DNA of 64,000 bases. Source: Algiphilus aromaticivorans DG1253. Its GTDB lineage: Bacteria > Pseudomonadota > Gammaproteobacteria > Nevskiales > Nevskiaceae. The position numbers and the translations under genes are program-made. Position 1 is the stretch's first letter. Every line of letters starts with the position of its first letter. Location of the stretch: assembly GCF_000733765.1 (NCBI RefSeq), contig NZ_JPOG01000001.1, positions 1,302,001 through 1,366,000 on the forward strand, read 5' to 3'. This document shows positions 1 to 8,507 of the stretch, piece after piece. Below the pieces are notes generated by a model. It made no database searches. It was not told the origin of the DNA and worked only from the letters and a program-made list of their open reading frames with translations.

Positions 1-155
1 CCATCGGCGTCGAAGGCGTGTGCCTGAAAGCCCAGTGGCGCCAGCTCGGCGGCGAGGATGTCGCAGCAGCCGGCGTCGTCCGGCGTCACCGAGGCGCGGG
101 CGATCAGGCGCTTGAGCAGCGCGCGCGTCGGGTCGCCGGGCCGGTCGCTGGTCAT
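1..155 (-). CDS. dapE: Succinyl-diaminopimelate desuccinylase, N-terminal part (cut by window edge)
   Basis: Only about the first 51 codons are present; the gene runs off the left edge. The reading frame begins [20 protein letters not shown] and continues with a [17 protein letters not shown] segment, which matches the start of DapE (the S-x-S/T-PDDAGC motif near residue 20-30 is typical). DapE is a zinc M20-family hydrolase that removes succinate from N-succinyl-LL-diaminopimelate in the lysine/peptidoglycan branch. The ATG lies 4 bases after the dapD stop, so the two consecutive pathway genes are co-transcribed. Catalytic metal ligands are outside the window. Recognition rests on the N-terminal motif and the dapD context. 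Confidence 0.85.
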   Translation of the reverse strand, partial: MTSDRPGDPTRALLKRLIARASVTPDDAGCCDILAAELAPLGFQAHAFDAD

Positions 156-159
156 CGGC

Positions 160-981
160 TCAGACGTCGCGCAGCAGTGCGTTGAGGCCGACCTTGGCGC
201 GGGTCGCGGCGTCGACGCGCTTGACGATGACGGCGCAGTTGATGCTGTAGGCGCCGTTGTCGCGCGGCAGCGATCCGGCAACAACCACCGAGCCGGCGGG
301 GACGCGGCCACGCAGGATCTCGCCGGATTCGCGATCGTAGATGGGGGTTGACTGCGTGATAAAGACGCCCATCGAGATCACCGAGCCCTGTTCGACAACC
401 ACGCCTTCGACAATCTCCGAGCGCGCGCCGATGAAGCAATCGTCCTCGATGATCGTGGGGTTGGCCTGCAGCGGCTCCAGCACGCCGCCAATGCCAGCAC
501 CTGCCGAAACGTGAACGTTGCTGCCGATCTGGGCGCAGGAGCCAATGCTGGCCCACGTATCGACCATGGTGCCTTTACCGACCCAGGCGCCGATGTTGAC
601 GAAGGATGGCATCAGCACGACGTTGGGTGCGATATAGGCGCCACGGCGCACGGCCGCCGGTGGCACCACGCGCGCGCCCTGGTCGCGAAAGTCCGCTTCG
701 CTCCAATTCGCGTACTTCAGCGGTACCTTGTCCCAGCCGCGCAGCGCGCCCATCTCGACGGGCTCGTTGCCCTGCAGACGGAAAGACAGCAGCACCGCCT
801 TCTTCAGCCACTCATTGACGCGCCAGCCGCCGTTTCCGTCCGGCTCGGCGACGCGGCCCTGTCCGCTGTCCAACAGCTGGATGCAGGCCTCGACGGATTC
901 CGCGACCTCCCGATTCGCCGGGGTGATCGAGTCGCGGGCCTCCCAGGCCTGCTCGATGGCGGATTGCAGCTCGGTGCTCAT
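160..981 (-). CDS. dapD: 2,3,4,5-tetrahydropyridine-2,6-dicarboxylate N-succinyltransferase
   Basis: A 273-residue protein, against 274 in E. coli. It transfers succinyl from succinyl-CoA to tetrahydrodipicolinate in the cytosolic lysine/meso-diaminopimelate pathway. An N-terminal helical domain (about 1-100) is followed by a left-handed beta-helix of hexapeptide repeats (about 105-235), visible as the regularly spaced I/V-G pattern around [19 protein letters not shown]. Asp141 (in MVDTWAS) and Glu189 (in ARSEIVEG) coincide with the residues proposed as catalytic in E. coli. The start is supported by a strong ribosome binding site (AAGGAGAA, minus strand, just upstream of 981). It lies between glnD and dapE in a minus-strand operon, as in many gammaproteobacteria. 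Confidence 0.98.
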   Translation of the reverse strand: MSTELQSAIEQAWEARDSITPANREVAESVEACIQLLDSGQGRVAEPDGNGGWRVNEWLKKAVLLSFRLQGNEPVEMGALRGWDKVPLKYANWSEADFRDQGARVVPPAAVRRGAYIAPNVVLMPSFVNIGAWVGKGTMVDTWASIGSCAQIGSNVHVSAGAGIGGVLEPLQANPTIIEDDCFIGARSEIVEGVVVEQGSVISMGVFITQSTPIYDRESGEILRGRVPAGSVVVAGSLPRDNGAYSINCAVIVKRVDAATRAKVGLNALLRDV

Positions 982-1026
982 TGCAGTGCTTTCTCCTTAG
1001 TTCTTCGGAATATGCATCGGGAAGGG

Positions 1027-3693
1027 TCAGTTCTGCGCGTCGTCGCGGATACGTGCGGTGAGCGCTTCGCACAGCGCCTGCAGCCGCTGGTCATCCTGCA
1101 GCGCCTGCTGCTGCGCGTCGGTGACGTAGAAGACGTCCTCGGCGCGTTCGCCAATGGTGGCGATCTTCGCCGCGTCCAGACGAACCCCGTGCTCGGCGAA
1201 GATCTCGCCGACGCGCGACAGCAGGCCGGGACGATCGGCGCTGACCAGTTCGATGGCGGTGCGCGCGCGGCCTTCCTCGGGGTAATAGTGCGCCGTGGTG
1301 GGCGTGTTGAAGTGCCGCAGCTGGCGCGACGGCTTCTGCGAGACGGTTACGCGCGTCAGCTGCGGGCCGGTAAGCTTGGCCAGCAGGGCGTCGCGGATCT
1401 CCTTGCGGCGGCCGTCGCTGTCGATCGGGCTGCCGTCGCCCTCGACCACGACATAGGAGTCGAGCGCATAGCCGTCCGCGGTGGTGTTCAGGCGGGCGTC
1501 CAGAATGGTGAGCCCCAGTTGCGCGAGCACGCCGGTGCTGACCGCGAAGAGCAGATCCCGGTCGCGGGTATAGACGAAGACCGTGGTGCCGCGCTCGGCG
1601 ACATCGTCGACCAGCGCGAGCGTGTCGCTCTGCCGGGATTCCAGCAGCGCCGGCAGATGCCAGGCCAGTTCCTCGGGCGTGTGGCGCAGGAAGTAGTCGG
1701 TGTCGAAGCGCTGCCAGATTGCTTCTGCGCGTGCGGCGTCGATGCCGCTGATCTCCAGGGCGCGGGCGCGCCGGTCGGCGACGACCTCGGTGGTGTCCTG
1801 CGGATGCTCGGTGCCGCGCTCGAAGGCTGCGGCGGTAGCGCGGTACAGCTCTTCAAGCAGCGACTTGCGCCAGCTGTTCCAGAGCTTGGGGTTGGTGGCG
1901 CGGATGTCGGCGCAGGTCAGCAGGAAGAGGTAATCCAGCCGCGCCCGCGAGCCGACCTTCTGCGCGAACTCGTTGACGACTTCCGGATCGGAAATATCCA
2001 TGCGCTGGGCGGTCAGCGACATCAGCAGATGGCTGCGCACCAGCCAATCCACGAGCTCGGCGTCAGCGTGGGACAGGCCGTGCTCCAGGCAGAAGCGACG
2101 CGCAGTCTCGGCGCCGATGGTGGAATGGTCGCCGCCCTGGCCCTTGCCAATGTCATGGAAGAGCCCGCCCAGATAGAGCAGATCCTTGCGGGGGATGCGC
2201 TTCATCACCTTGTGGGCGAAGGGCAATTCCTCGCGGAAGCGCTCCATGGCCATGCGGCGCAGGTTGCGCACGACATAGAGGGTGTGCTCATCCACCGTCA
2301 ATGTGTGGAAGAGGTCGTACTGCATGTGCCCGATGACCCGTCCGAATGTGGGCAGGTAGCGGCCCAGCACGCCGTAACGGTTCATGCGGCGCAGTGCCCG
2401 CGTCAGACCCCGGCCTTCGCGGAACATGGTGATGAAGAGTTCACGCGCGAGCACGGTCTCGCGCAGGCCTTCGTCGACCAGGCGGCGGTCGCGCCGAATC
2501 AGGCGCAGCGTGCCGGCGCTGATGCCTTGCACCTCGGGGTGACGCTGCAGCAGGAGGAATATCTCGATGAGCGCCCAGGGCTGTTCGCGGAATACGTTGT
2601 CGCGGCGGGCCTCGATGAAATGGTTGCGCGTGCAGAAGCGGGCGTTGATGTCGGTAGTTTCGCCGGCGTTCTCGTCGCCCAGGATCGCCTGCTCGAAGAG
2701 TTGCAGCAGCATGTCGTTCAGGCAGATCAGCATCTTGATCGTGCGGTAGTACAGCTGCATAAACTGCTCGACGGCCAGCGAAGAGTCGGCGTCCTCGTAG
2801 CCGAAGAGCTCGGCGACGCGCGCTTGGTGATCGAAGAGCAGGCGGTCCTCTTCACGCCCGGTGAGCATGTGCAGTGCGAAGCGCACGCGCCAGAGGAAAT
2901 CTTGCCCGGCGTAGAGCTCGTCGCACTCCTGCTTGGAGAGAAAGCCGCGCTCGCGCAGGTCGGCGAGGGAGCGCGCGTCGAAATGCCGCTTGGCCACCCA
3001 TGCGACGGTCTGGATGTCGCGCAATCCCCCGGGGCTTTCCTTGACGTTGGGCTCCAGCTTGTAGCCCGTGTCATCGAACTTGGCGTGGCGTGCCGCCTGT
3101 TCGGCCTTCTTGGCGCGGAAGAAGTCGGCGCTGGGCCAGACGTTATCCGGTCCCAGCTCGCGCTCCAGCGTTTCCACCAGCTTCGGGCTGCCGACGAGCA
3201 GACGGTGTTCGGTCAGTGTTGTGAAGATGCTGAGATCGTCGCGCGCCTGCTCGCGGCAGTCGGCGGGTGTGCGCACGGAGGCACCGACTTCCAGGCCGAT
3301 GTCCCAGAAAAAGGCCATCATCTGCTCGATACCGGCGCGGTGGCGTTCCAGGCCTTCCTCGGAATGGAGAACGAGCAGGTCGATGTCCGAATGCGGTAGC
3401 AGCTCGCGGCGACCGTAGCCGCCGACGGCGAGCAGGGCGAGGTCGTCGCCGGCTTCGCCGACGTGTAGCTGCCAGGCGGCGTGCAGTAGCTCGTCGACGA
3501 GCTGAGCGCGGGCGCGCACCAGGTTTTCTGCCGGCGCGCCCTCGTGAAACAGGGCCGTCAGGCGCTCGCCGCCCCAACGCAGCGTGTCGCGGAAGCGCGC
3601 GATGCGCCCATCGGCATCGCCGCGCAGCCGCTTGCGGATGCTGTCCGGGCTGAAAGTGACGTCGTTCTCGCTAACGGCTTCGTCGAGATCCAT
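1027..3693 (-). CDS. glnD: Bifunctional uridylyltransferase/uridylyl-removing enzyme of PII
   Basis: An 888-residue protein (E. coli 890). It uridylylates PII proteins under nitrogen limitation and deuridylylates them when glutamine is high. Domains in order: nucleotidyltransferase with GGYGRRELLPHSDIDLL at 91-107 (the GG and DxD metal site are intact), GlnD-type helical region, HD hydrolase domain with H513-D514 (HDIGKGQGGDHS), and two C-terminal ACT domains at about 703-780 and 813-885 that sense glutamine. The first ATG is 7 bases beyond the map stop, so translation follows map closely; the ribosome binding site is weak. No PII gene (glnB/glnK) is in the window. Confidence 0.98.
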   Translation of the reverse strand: MDLDEAVSENDVTFSPDSIRKRLRGDADGRIARFRDTLRWGGERLTALFHEGAPAENLVRARAQLVDELLHAAWQLHVGEAGDDLALLAVGGYGRRELLPHSDIDLLVLHSEEGLERHRAGIEQMMAFFWDIGLEVGASVRTPADCREQARDDLSIFTTLTEHRLLVGSPKLVETLERELGPDNVWPSADFFRAKKAEQAARHAKFDDTGYKLEPNVKESPGGLRDIQTVAWVAKRHFDARSLADLRERGFLSKQECDELYAGQDFLWRVRFALHMLTGREEDRLLFDHQARVAELFGYEDADSSLAVEQFMQLYYRTIKMLICLNDMLLQLFEQAILGDENAGETTDINARFCTRNHFIEARRDNVFREQPWALIEIFLLLQRHPEVQGISAGTLRLIRRDRRLVDEGLRETVLARELFITMFREGRGLTRALRRMNRYGVLGRYLPTFGRVIGHMQYDLFHTLTVDEHTLYVVRNLRRMAMERFREELPFAHKVMKRIPRKDLLYLGGLFHDIGKGQGGDHSTIGAETARRFCLEHGLSHADAELVDWLVRSHLLMSLTAQRMDISDPEVVNEFAQKVGSRARLDYLFLLTCADIRATNPKLWNSWRKSLLEELYRATAAAFERGTEHPQDTTEVVADRRARALEISGIDAARAEAIWQRFDTDYFLRHTPEELAWHLPALLESRQSDTLALVDDVAERGTTVFVYTRDRDLLFAVSTGVLAQLGLTILDARLNTTADGYALDSYVVVEGDGSPIDSDGRRKEIRDALLAKLTGPQLTRVTVSQKPSRQLRHFNTPTTAHYYPEEGRARTAIELVSADRPGLLSRVGEIFAEHGVRLDAAKIATIGERAEDVFYVTDAQQQALQDDQRLQALCEALTARIRDDAQN

Positions 3694-3700
3694 GGTGGGC

Positions 3701-4483
3701 TCAGACGGCGCCGTTGCGCAGGGTCAGGACTTCGTAGCCCGAGTCGGTAACGGCGATGGTGTGCTCCCACTGCGCCGACAGCGAGTGGTCGCGGGTCACG
3801 ACGGTCCAGCCGTCAGGCAGCTCGCGGGTGCCGGGCGCGCCGGCGTTGACCATCGGCTCGATCGTGAAGGTCATGCCGGTCTTCAGCACTTCGCCCGCAC
3901 CGGGCTTGCCGTAGTGCAGCACCTGCGGGTCCTCGTGGAAGACACGGCCGATGCCGTGGCCGCAGTACTCGCGCACGATGGAGAAGCCCTCGGCCTCCGC
4001 TACCTGCTGGATGGCGTGACCGATATCGCCCAGAGTGGCGCCCGGGCGCACCTGCTCGATGCCGGCCACCATGGCGGTGTGCGCCGTTTCGGATAGGCGC
4101 CGGCCCAAGACTGTGGGCTCGCCGACGTAGAACATCTTCGAGGTGTCGCCGTGCCAGCCGTCCTTGATGACGGTGACGTCGATATTCATGATGTCGCCGC
4201 GCTTAAGCTTCTTGTTGCCCGGAATACCGTGGCAGACGACGTGATTCACCGAGGAGCAGATGGCGCCGGGGAAGGGCGGCCGGCTGCCACCGGCGGTATA
4301 ACCGATGGTCGCAGAAGTGCAGCCGAGCGGACCGAGCACGTATTCCCGTGCTAGATCGTCGAGCTGGCCGGTGGTGACGCCGGGCTGCACGTGGTCTTCG
4401 AGGTACTGGAGCACGCTGGCAGCAGCCTGACAGGCGGCACGCATGCCTTCCAGCTCCTCGGCGTTCTTGATCGTGATAGCCAT
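3701..4483 (-). CDS. map: Type I methionine aminopeptidase
   Basis: A 260-residue protein (E. coli 264) that removes the initiator methionine from nascent proteins. All five metal ligands can be placed: D102 (NIDVT), D113 (GDTSK), H176 (CGHGIG), E209 (TIEP) and E240 (WEHT). The frame stays open for 76 codons upstream, but MAITIKNAEELEGMR is the conserved family N-terminus, so the start is put at 4483; the upstream sequence GGGACG gives a modest ribosome binding site. It heads the minus-strand operon map-glnD-dapD-dapE and is divergent from rpsB, the usual gammaproteobacterial arrangement. Confidence 0.97.
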   Translation of the reverse strand: MAITIKNAEELEGMRAACQAAASVLQYLEDHVQPGVTTGQLDDLAREYVLGPLGCTSATIGYTAGGSRPPFPGAICSSVNHVVCHGIPGNKKLKRGDIMNIDVTVIKDGWHGDTSKMFYVGEPTVLGRRLSETAHTAMVAGIEQVRPGATLGDIGHAIQQVAEAEGFSIVREYCGHGIGRVFHEDPQVLHYGKPGAGEVLKTGMTFTIEPMVNAGAPGTRELPDGWTVVTRDHSLSAQWEHTIAVTDSGYEVLTLRNGAV

Positions 4484-4496
4484 CGACGTCCCGCCA

Positions 4497-4526
4497 TTGT
4501 TGGCAAAAGGCGCGGCATGGTATAAA
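4497..4526 (+). promoter_or_regulatory. Candidate sigma-70 promoter of rpsB-tsf (overlapping a possible divergent map promoter)
   Basis: TATAAA at 4521-4526 is preceded by TGG, which makes an extended -10, and followed by a GC-rich GCGCGCCCCC discriminator. TTGTTG at 4497-4502 lies 18 bases upstream; the alternative TTGGCA at 4500-4505 would have a 15-base spacer. On the minus strand TTGCCA (4545-4540) and TATACC (4524-4519) could serve map with a short 15-base spacer. The heptamer TTGGCAA occurs twice as a direct repeat (4500-4506 and 4539-4545). The promoter assignment is inferred from motif and position only. Confidence 0.55.
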
Positions 4527-4532
4527 GCGCGC

Positions 4533-4694
4533 CCCCGTTTGGCAATGCAGCATCCATGCCGTTCAGGGGCGTGGCCGGCTTTTCCCTCGTGGAAGTGTCC
4601 GGTGGCGTAATTCCATTCGCGCGACCGTCCTGGGTGGCCCTTCAAGGGTTCGAACGATGCGGCGCGCGATCTGCAGACAACCCAAGGAGTCAAC
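4533..4694 (+). promoter_or_regulatory. Structured 5' leader of rpsB
   Basis: About 160 untranslated bases separate the predicted rpsB transcription start from its ATG. The leader can form a two-step hairpin: CCGG 4575-4578 with CCGG 4599-4602, enclosing TTCC 4582-4585 with GGAA 4591-4594. A short CCCT/AGGG hairpin lies near 4648-4660. The segment ends with AAGGAGT (4684-4690), a strong ribosome binding site. Gammaproteobacterial rpsB leaders are known to be bound by S2 for autogenous control. That role here is an inference from position and folding potential; I did not align it to the known S2-binding motif. Confidence 0.45.
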
Positions 4695-5504
4695 ATGGCT
4701 GACATCACCATGCGCCAGCTGCTGGAAGTGGGCGCGCATTTCGGTCACCGTACGCGGTATTGGAACCCGAAGATGGATCCGTACATCTTCGGGCACCGCA
4801 ACAAGGTGCACATCATCAACCTTGAGCATACGCTTCCCATGCTCAAGGACGCTTGCAACTACGCTGGGCGGCTGGCCGCCAACGGCGGCACCATCCTCTT
4901 CGTTGGCACCAAGCGCGCTGCGCGCGATGTCATCGAGGAAGAGGCCAACCGTTGCGGCATGCCCTACATCAACCAGCGCTGGCTGGGTGGGGCGCTGACC
5001 AACTTCAAGACGGTCAAGGCCTCCATCAATCGCCTGCTCGATATGGAGCGGCAGGTCGAGGACGGCAGCATCCACCGCCTGCCCAAGAAGGAGCAGCTCG
5101 AGTTCCAGCGCGACCTCGCCAAGCTGCAGCGCTCGCTGGGCGGCATCAAGCACATGAACAGCCTGCCCGATGCGCTTTTCATCATCGATACGGGCTACGA
5201 GGATATCGCCGTCAAGGAAGCTCGCAAGCTGGGCATCCGCATTATCGCGGTGGTGGACAGCAACAACAGCCCTCAGGGAATCGACAGTGTGATTCCGGGC
5301 AATGATGACGCCACACGCGCGATCAAGTACTACTCGCAGTGCATCGCCGACGCGGTCATCGACGCCAAAGGCGCGAACTCGGTCGGCGGCGGCGCCGCGC
5401 GCGACGCCGAGAAGCAGATGGCGGCCGCCGCAGAGAAGACCGAAACGGCCGAGACGGCTGAGCCAGCTGAGCCGGCGGGTGATGCCGAGGAGGCTTCGGC
5501 ATGA
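4695..5504 (+). CDS. rpsB: 30S ribosomal protein S2
   Basis: A 269-residue S2 protein, somewhat longer than the 241 of E. coli because of an Ala/Glu-rich C-terminal tail from about residue 228. The conserved start [20 protein letters not shown] and the motifs [10 protein letters not shown] (around 96) and [12 protein letters not shown] are intact. S2 binds the 30S head/body junction and is needed for S1 binding. The start follows a strong AAGGAGT site. The stop overlaps the tsf start by 4 bases (ATGA), coupling the two genes as in other proteobacteria. Confidence 0.98.
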   Translation: MADITMRQLLEVGAHFGHRTRYWNPKMDPYIFGHRNKVHIINLEHTLPMLKDACNYAGRLAANGGTILFVGTKRAARDVIEEEANRCGMPYINQRWLGGALTNFKTVKASINRLLDMERQVEDGSIHRLPKKEQLEFQRDLAKLQRSLGGIKHMNSLPDALFIIDTGYEDIAVKEARKLGIRIIAVVDSNNSPQGIDSVIPGNDDATRAIKYYSQCIADAVIDAKGANSVGGGAARDAEKQMAAAAEKTETAETAEPAEPAGDAEEASA

Positions 5505-6382
5505 GCATTTCCGCCGCACAGGTCAAGGAGCTGCGCGAGCGCACCGGCGCTGCGATGATGGACTGCAAGAAGGCCCTGCAGGCCACCGACGGTGACATCG
5601 AGGCTGCCATTGAGCAGATGCGCAAGGACGGCATGGCCAAGGCCGACAAGAAGGCGGGTCGCGTCGCCGCCGACGGCATCATTGTTGTTGCCGAGGACGA
5701 CAAGGCCGTCGCCATGCTCGAGTTCAACAGCGAGACCGACTTCGTCGCCAAGAACGAGGATTTCGTTGCGCTGGCGGATTCCGCCGCAAAGATGGTGCTT
5801 AAGCACCGTCCCGCCGATGTCGATGCGCTGCTGGCGCTGGATGACGGCAATGGTGATTTCGAGACGCAGCGCAAGGCCCTTGTCGCCAAGATTGGCGAGA
5901 ACATGAGCCTGCGCCGTTTCGAGGTGATCGAGAGCACCGGCGGCGCTATGGCCTATTACCAGCACGGTGCCCGTATCGGCACCGTCGTAGCGCTGGCCGA
6001 TAGCGACGACAAGCAGCTCGCCAAGGATCTGGCGATGCATATCGCGGCCTCGAATCCGCAGTATCGCAGCGCCGACGACGTGCCGGCCGATGTGCGCGAG
6101 TCCGAGAAGGAAATCCTGAAGTCGCAGGTTGCCGACAGCGGCAAGCCGGCCGACATTATCGAGAAGATGATCGAAGGCCGGCTGCGCAAGTATCTCGCCG
6201 AGATCACGCTCTACGGCCAGCCCTTCGTGAAGGATCCCGACATCACGGTCGAGAAGCTGCTCGCCTCCAAGGGGGCCTCGGTGGGGCGCTACGTTCGCTT
6301 CGAGGTCGGTGAGGGGATCGAGAAGCAGGAGAGCGATTTCGCCAGTGAGGTGGCTGCGACCGCGAAGGCGACGATGGGCTAG
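5501..6382 (+). CDS. tsf: Translation elongation factor Ts
   Basis: A 293-residue EF-Ts (E. coli 283), the guanine-nucleotide exchange factor for EF-Tu. The UBA-like N-terminal domain ([19 protein letters not shown]) and the [10 protein letters not shown] segment that contacts EF-Tu are both clear. It begins in a 4-base overlap with rpsB and is followed by two GC-rich hairpins before pyrH, so the rpsB-tsf pair may form a semi-separate transcript. Confidence 0.98.
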   Translation: MSISAAQVKELRERTGAAMMDCKKALQATDGDIEAAIEQMRKDGMAKADKKAGRVAADGIIVVAEDDKAVAMLEFNSETDFVAKNEDFVALADSAAKMVLKHRPADVDALLALDDGNGDFETQRKALVAKIGENMSLRRFEVIESTGGAMAYYQHGARIGTVVALADSDDKQLAKDLAMHIAASNPQYRSADDVPADVRESEKEILKSQVADSGKPADIIEKMIEGRLRKYLAEITLYGQPFVKDPDITVEKLLASKGASVGRYVRFEVGEGIEKQESDFASEVAATAKATMG

Positions 6383-6387
6383 ACTTT

Positions 6388-6448
6388 CGCGCGCCGCGCG
6401 GGGCTCTCGCGCGGCACGCGCCTTGCCTTGCGGGCGCGCTTGCGCGCC
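6388..6448 (+). promoter_or_regulatory. Two GC-rich hairpins between tsf and pyrH
   Basis: First hairpin: 6388-6400 pairs with 6408-6420 around a 7-base loop (GGGCTCT). It has 12 pairs in a 13-base stem with one C/A mismatch. Second hairpin: GGCGCGC 6433-6439 with GCGCGCC 6442-6448, a perfect 7-base inverted repeat around TT. Neither is followed by a T-run, so these are not standard intrinsic terminators. They may attenuate, stabilise or define the processing of the transcript between translation genes and pyrH. In E. coli a terminator lies at this junction. Confidence 0.5.
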
Positions 6449-6487
6449 GCCAACCATTCCTCGCCCATACATGCCGGAGCCTTCCCG

Positions 6488-7207
6488 ATGACAGATTCCT
6501 CCGCCTATCGGCGCATCCTCGTCAAGCTGTCCGGTGAGGCCCTGATGGGGGATCTGGAATACGGAATCTCCTCGCCGGTCATTGGCAAGATTGCCGCCGA
6601 GCTGATCAAGGTGGTGGAATCCGGGGTCGAAGTGGCGGTCGTCATCGGCGGTGGCAACATCTTCCGCGGCGAAGGCCTCGCTAGGGGCGGCATCCAACGG
6701 GTGACGGCCGACCAGATGGGCATGCTCGCCACGGTAATGAACGCCCTGGCGCTGCAGGATGCAGTCGAGAAGCAGGGTAGCGTCTCGCGCGTCATGTCCG
6801 CGGTGCGCATCAATCAGGTTTGCGAGGATTACATCCTGCGTCGCGCGGCTCGTCATCTGGAAAAGGGGCGGATCGTCATCCTCGCGGCCGGCACCGGCAA
6901 CCCCTTCTTCACGACCGACTCGGCGGCGGCGCTGCGTGCCATCGAGCTGGATGCGCAGCTGATGATAAAGGCCACCAAGGTCGACGGTATCTACTCGGCC
7001 GACCCCAAGAAGGACGCCGGCGCCCAGCGTTACGACCGGCTGAGCTATGACGAGGTTCTGGACCGGCGCCTCGGCGTCATGGACCAGACCGCCATCGTGC
7101 TCTGCCGCGACCATCAGTTACCGCTATGTGTCTACGACATCACCCAGACTGGCTCGTTGGCGCGTATCGCCGCCGGCGACACCAGCGTGGGCACGATTGT
7201 CGTCTGA
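6488..7207 (+). CDS. pyrH: UMP kinase
   Basis: A 239-residue hexameric amino-acid-kinase-fold enzyme that phosphorylates UMP to UDP. Visible motifs are the N-terminal [10 protein letters not shown] phosphate-binding segment, the [11 protein letters not shown] glycine-rich loop, and the nucleotide-binding [19 protein letters not shown] region. The frame is open 20 codons further upstream, but that stretch lies inside the intergenic hairpin, and [19 protein letters not shown] is the usual N-terminus. A site resembling GGAGCC sits about 10 bases before the chosen ATG. It is followed by frr after 21 bases. Confidence 0.97.
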   Translation: MTDSSAYRRILVKLSGEALMGDLEYGISSPVIGKIAAELIKVVESGVEVAVVIGGGNIFRGEGLARGGIQRVTADQMGMLATVMNALALQDAVEKQGSVSRVMSAVRINQVCEDYILRRAARHLEKGRIVILAAGTGNPFFTTDSAAALRAIELDAQLMIKATKVDGIYSADPKKDAGAQRYDRLSYDEVLDRRLGVMDQTAIVLCRDHQLPLCVYDITQTGSLARIAAGDTSVGTIVV

Positions 7208-7228
7208 TTTCCAACCGGAGCCTCTCGG

Positions 7229-7786
7229 ATGATTGAAGAGATCAAGAAGGACGCCAGTCATCGCATGGATCGCGCGATCCAGGTGCTGGAGGCCGAATAC
7301 GCCAAGCTGCGCACCGGGCGCGCCACGGCCTCGCTGCTAGATCATGTGCGCGTGGAATATTACGGTGCCGAACTGCCTGTTTCGCAGGCCGCCAATGTCA
7401 CGGTTGAGGATGCCCGCACCATCTGCATCACCGCCTGGGAGAAGAGCATGGTGTCGGTCATCGAGAAGGCGATCATGAATTCCGATCTCGGCCTGAATCC
7501 GAATACGGCTGGTACGGTTATCCGCATCGTGTTGCCGCCGTTGACCGAGGAGAGGCGCAAGGACCTCGCCAAGGTCGTCCGCCACGAAGCCGAGAACGCG
7601 CGCGTAGCTGTGCGCAACGTCCGTCGCGATGCCAATCAGTCGCTCAAGGATCTGGTCAAGGAGAAGGAGATCAGTGATGACGACGAGAAGCGCGGCGAGA
7701 CCGAGGTGCAGAAAATCACCGATCAGCACATCGCGCGAATAGAAGAGGTGATGGCAGCGAAGGAAAAGGAAATCCTGTCAGTCTGA
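7229..7786 (+). CDS. frr: Ribosome recycling factor
   Basis: A 185-residue protein, exactly the E. coli RRF length. It splits the post-termination ribosome with EF-G. The family-defining [14 protein letters not shown] (near residue 30), the [14 protein letters not shown] stretch (about 105-118) and the charged helical C-terminus are present. It sits between pyrH and uppS, a gene order shared by most gammaproteobacteria; uppS begins 4 bases after its stop. Confidence 0.98.
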   Translation: MIEEIKKDASHRMDRAIQVLEAEYAKLRTGRATASLLDHVRVEYYGAELPVSQAANVTVEDARTICITAWEKSMVSVIEKAIMNSDLGLNPNTAGTVIRIVLPPLTEERRKDLAKVVRHEAENARVAVRNVRRDANQSLKDLVKEKEISDDDEKRGETEVQKITDQHIARIEEVMAAKEKEILSV

Positions 7787-7790
7787 CGAC

Positions 7791-8507
7791 GTGACGGACT
7801 CTTCCGAGCAAGCGCGAAGCGCAGTACCGCGGCATGTCGCCATCATCATGGACGGCAACGGTCGCTGGGCCCAGGCACGTGGACGGCCCCGCGCGCTGGG
7901 GCATCGGCTGGGCGTACAGGCAGCGCGGCGCGTCGTGCAGGCGGCCTCGGACCGTGGCATCCCTTACATCACGCTCTTCGCTTTCAGCCAGGAGAACTGG
8001 TACCGCCCCGAACGCGAGGTGAGTGTGCTCATGCGCCTCTTCGCGCGCAGCATGCGTCGCGAGCGGGCCGATCTGCAGCGCAACGGCGTGCGTATGCGCT
8101 TCATTGGTGACACCAGCGCCTTCGCCGAGTCTCTGCGAGCCGAGATGCGCGCGGTGGAGGCGGTGGATGTGCCGGAGCCGCGCATTCAGGTTCGCGTGGC
8201 GCTGGGCTACGGTGGCAAATGGGATATCTGCCAGGCCGCCGAACGCGCCCGCCAGGAAGGGGTGGCCATTGATGAAGAATCGCTGGCCGCCCGCCTGAGC
8301 ATGTCCGATGTGCCGGACCCGGACCTGCTCATTCGCACCGGCGGCGAGCAGCGCATCAGCAATTTCATGCTCTGGCAGCTGGCCTATGCCGAGCTCTGCT
8401 TCGTCGATACCCTCTGGCCCGACTTCGAAGCCTCGGATCTGGATGCGGCGCTGGGCTGGTTCGCCCGTCGCCAGCGCCGCTTCGGTCGCGTCGCGGAGTC
8501 TCGCTGA
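7791..8507 (+). CDS. uppS: Undecaprenyl diphosphate synthase (di-trans,poly-cis)
   Basis: A 238-residue cis-prenyltransferase that extends farnesyl diphosphate to undecaprenyl diphosphate, the lipid carrier for peptidoglycan and O-antigen. Signatures: IIMDGNGRWA with catalytic Asp21, FSQENWYRP, and the C-terminal RTGGEQRISNFMLWQ. The start is a GTG at 7791, directly preceded by the frr stop; no ATG gives the conserved N-terminus. Its stop abuts the cdsA ATG. The order frr-uppS-cdsA-dxr-rseP is that of Pseudomonas rather than E. coli, where dxr precedes uppS. Confidence 0.97.
   Translation: MTDSSEQARSAVPRHVAIIMDGNGRWAQARGRPRALGHRLGVQAARRVVQAASDRGIPYITLFAFSQENWYRPEREVSVLMRLFARSMRRERADLQRNGVRMRFIGDTSAFAESLRAEMRAVEAVDVPEPRIQVRVALGYGGKWDICQAAERARQEGVAIDEESLAARLSMSDVPDPDLLIRTGGEQRISNFMLWQLAYAELCFVDTLWPDFEASDLDAALGWFARRQRRFGRVAESR

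Noticed and set aside
511-3399. A 962-codon open frame on the plus strand opposite glnD
   Set aside because: It mirrors the minus-strand glnD frame, encodes no recognisable domain, and has the composition expected of antisense frames in GC-rich DNA.
5330-7114. A 594-codon open frame on the minus strand opposite rpsB-tsf-pyrH
   Set aside because: It spans three well-identified genes on the other strand, with no motif or start signal of its own.
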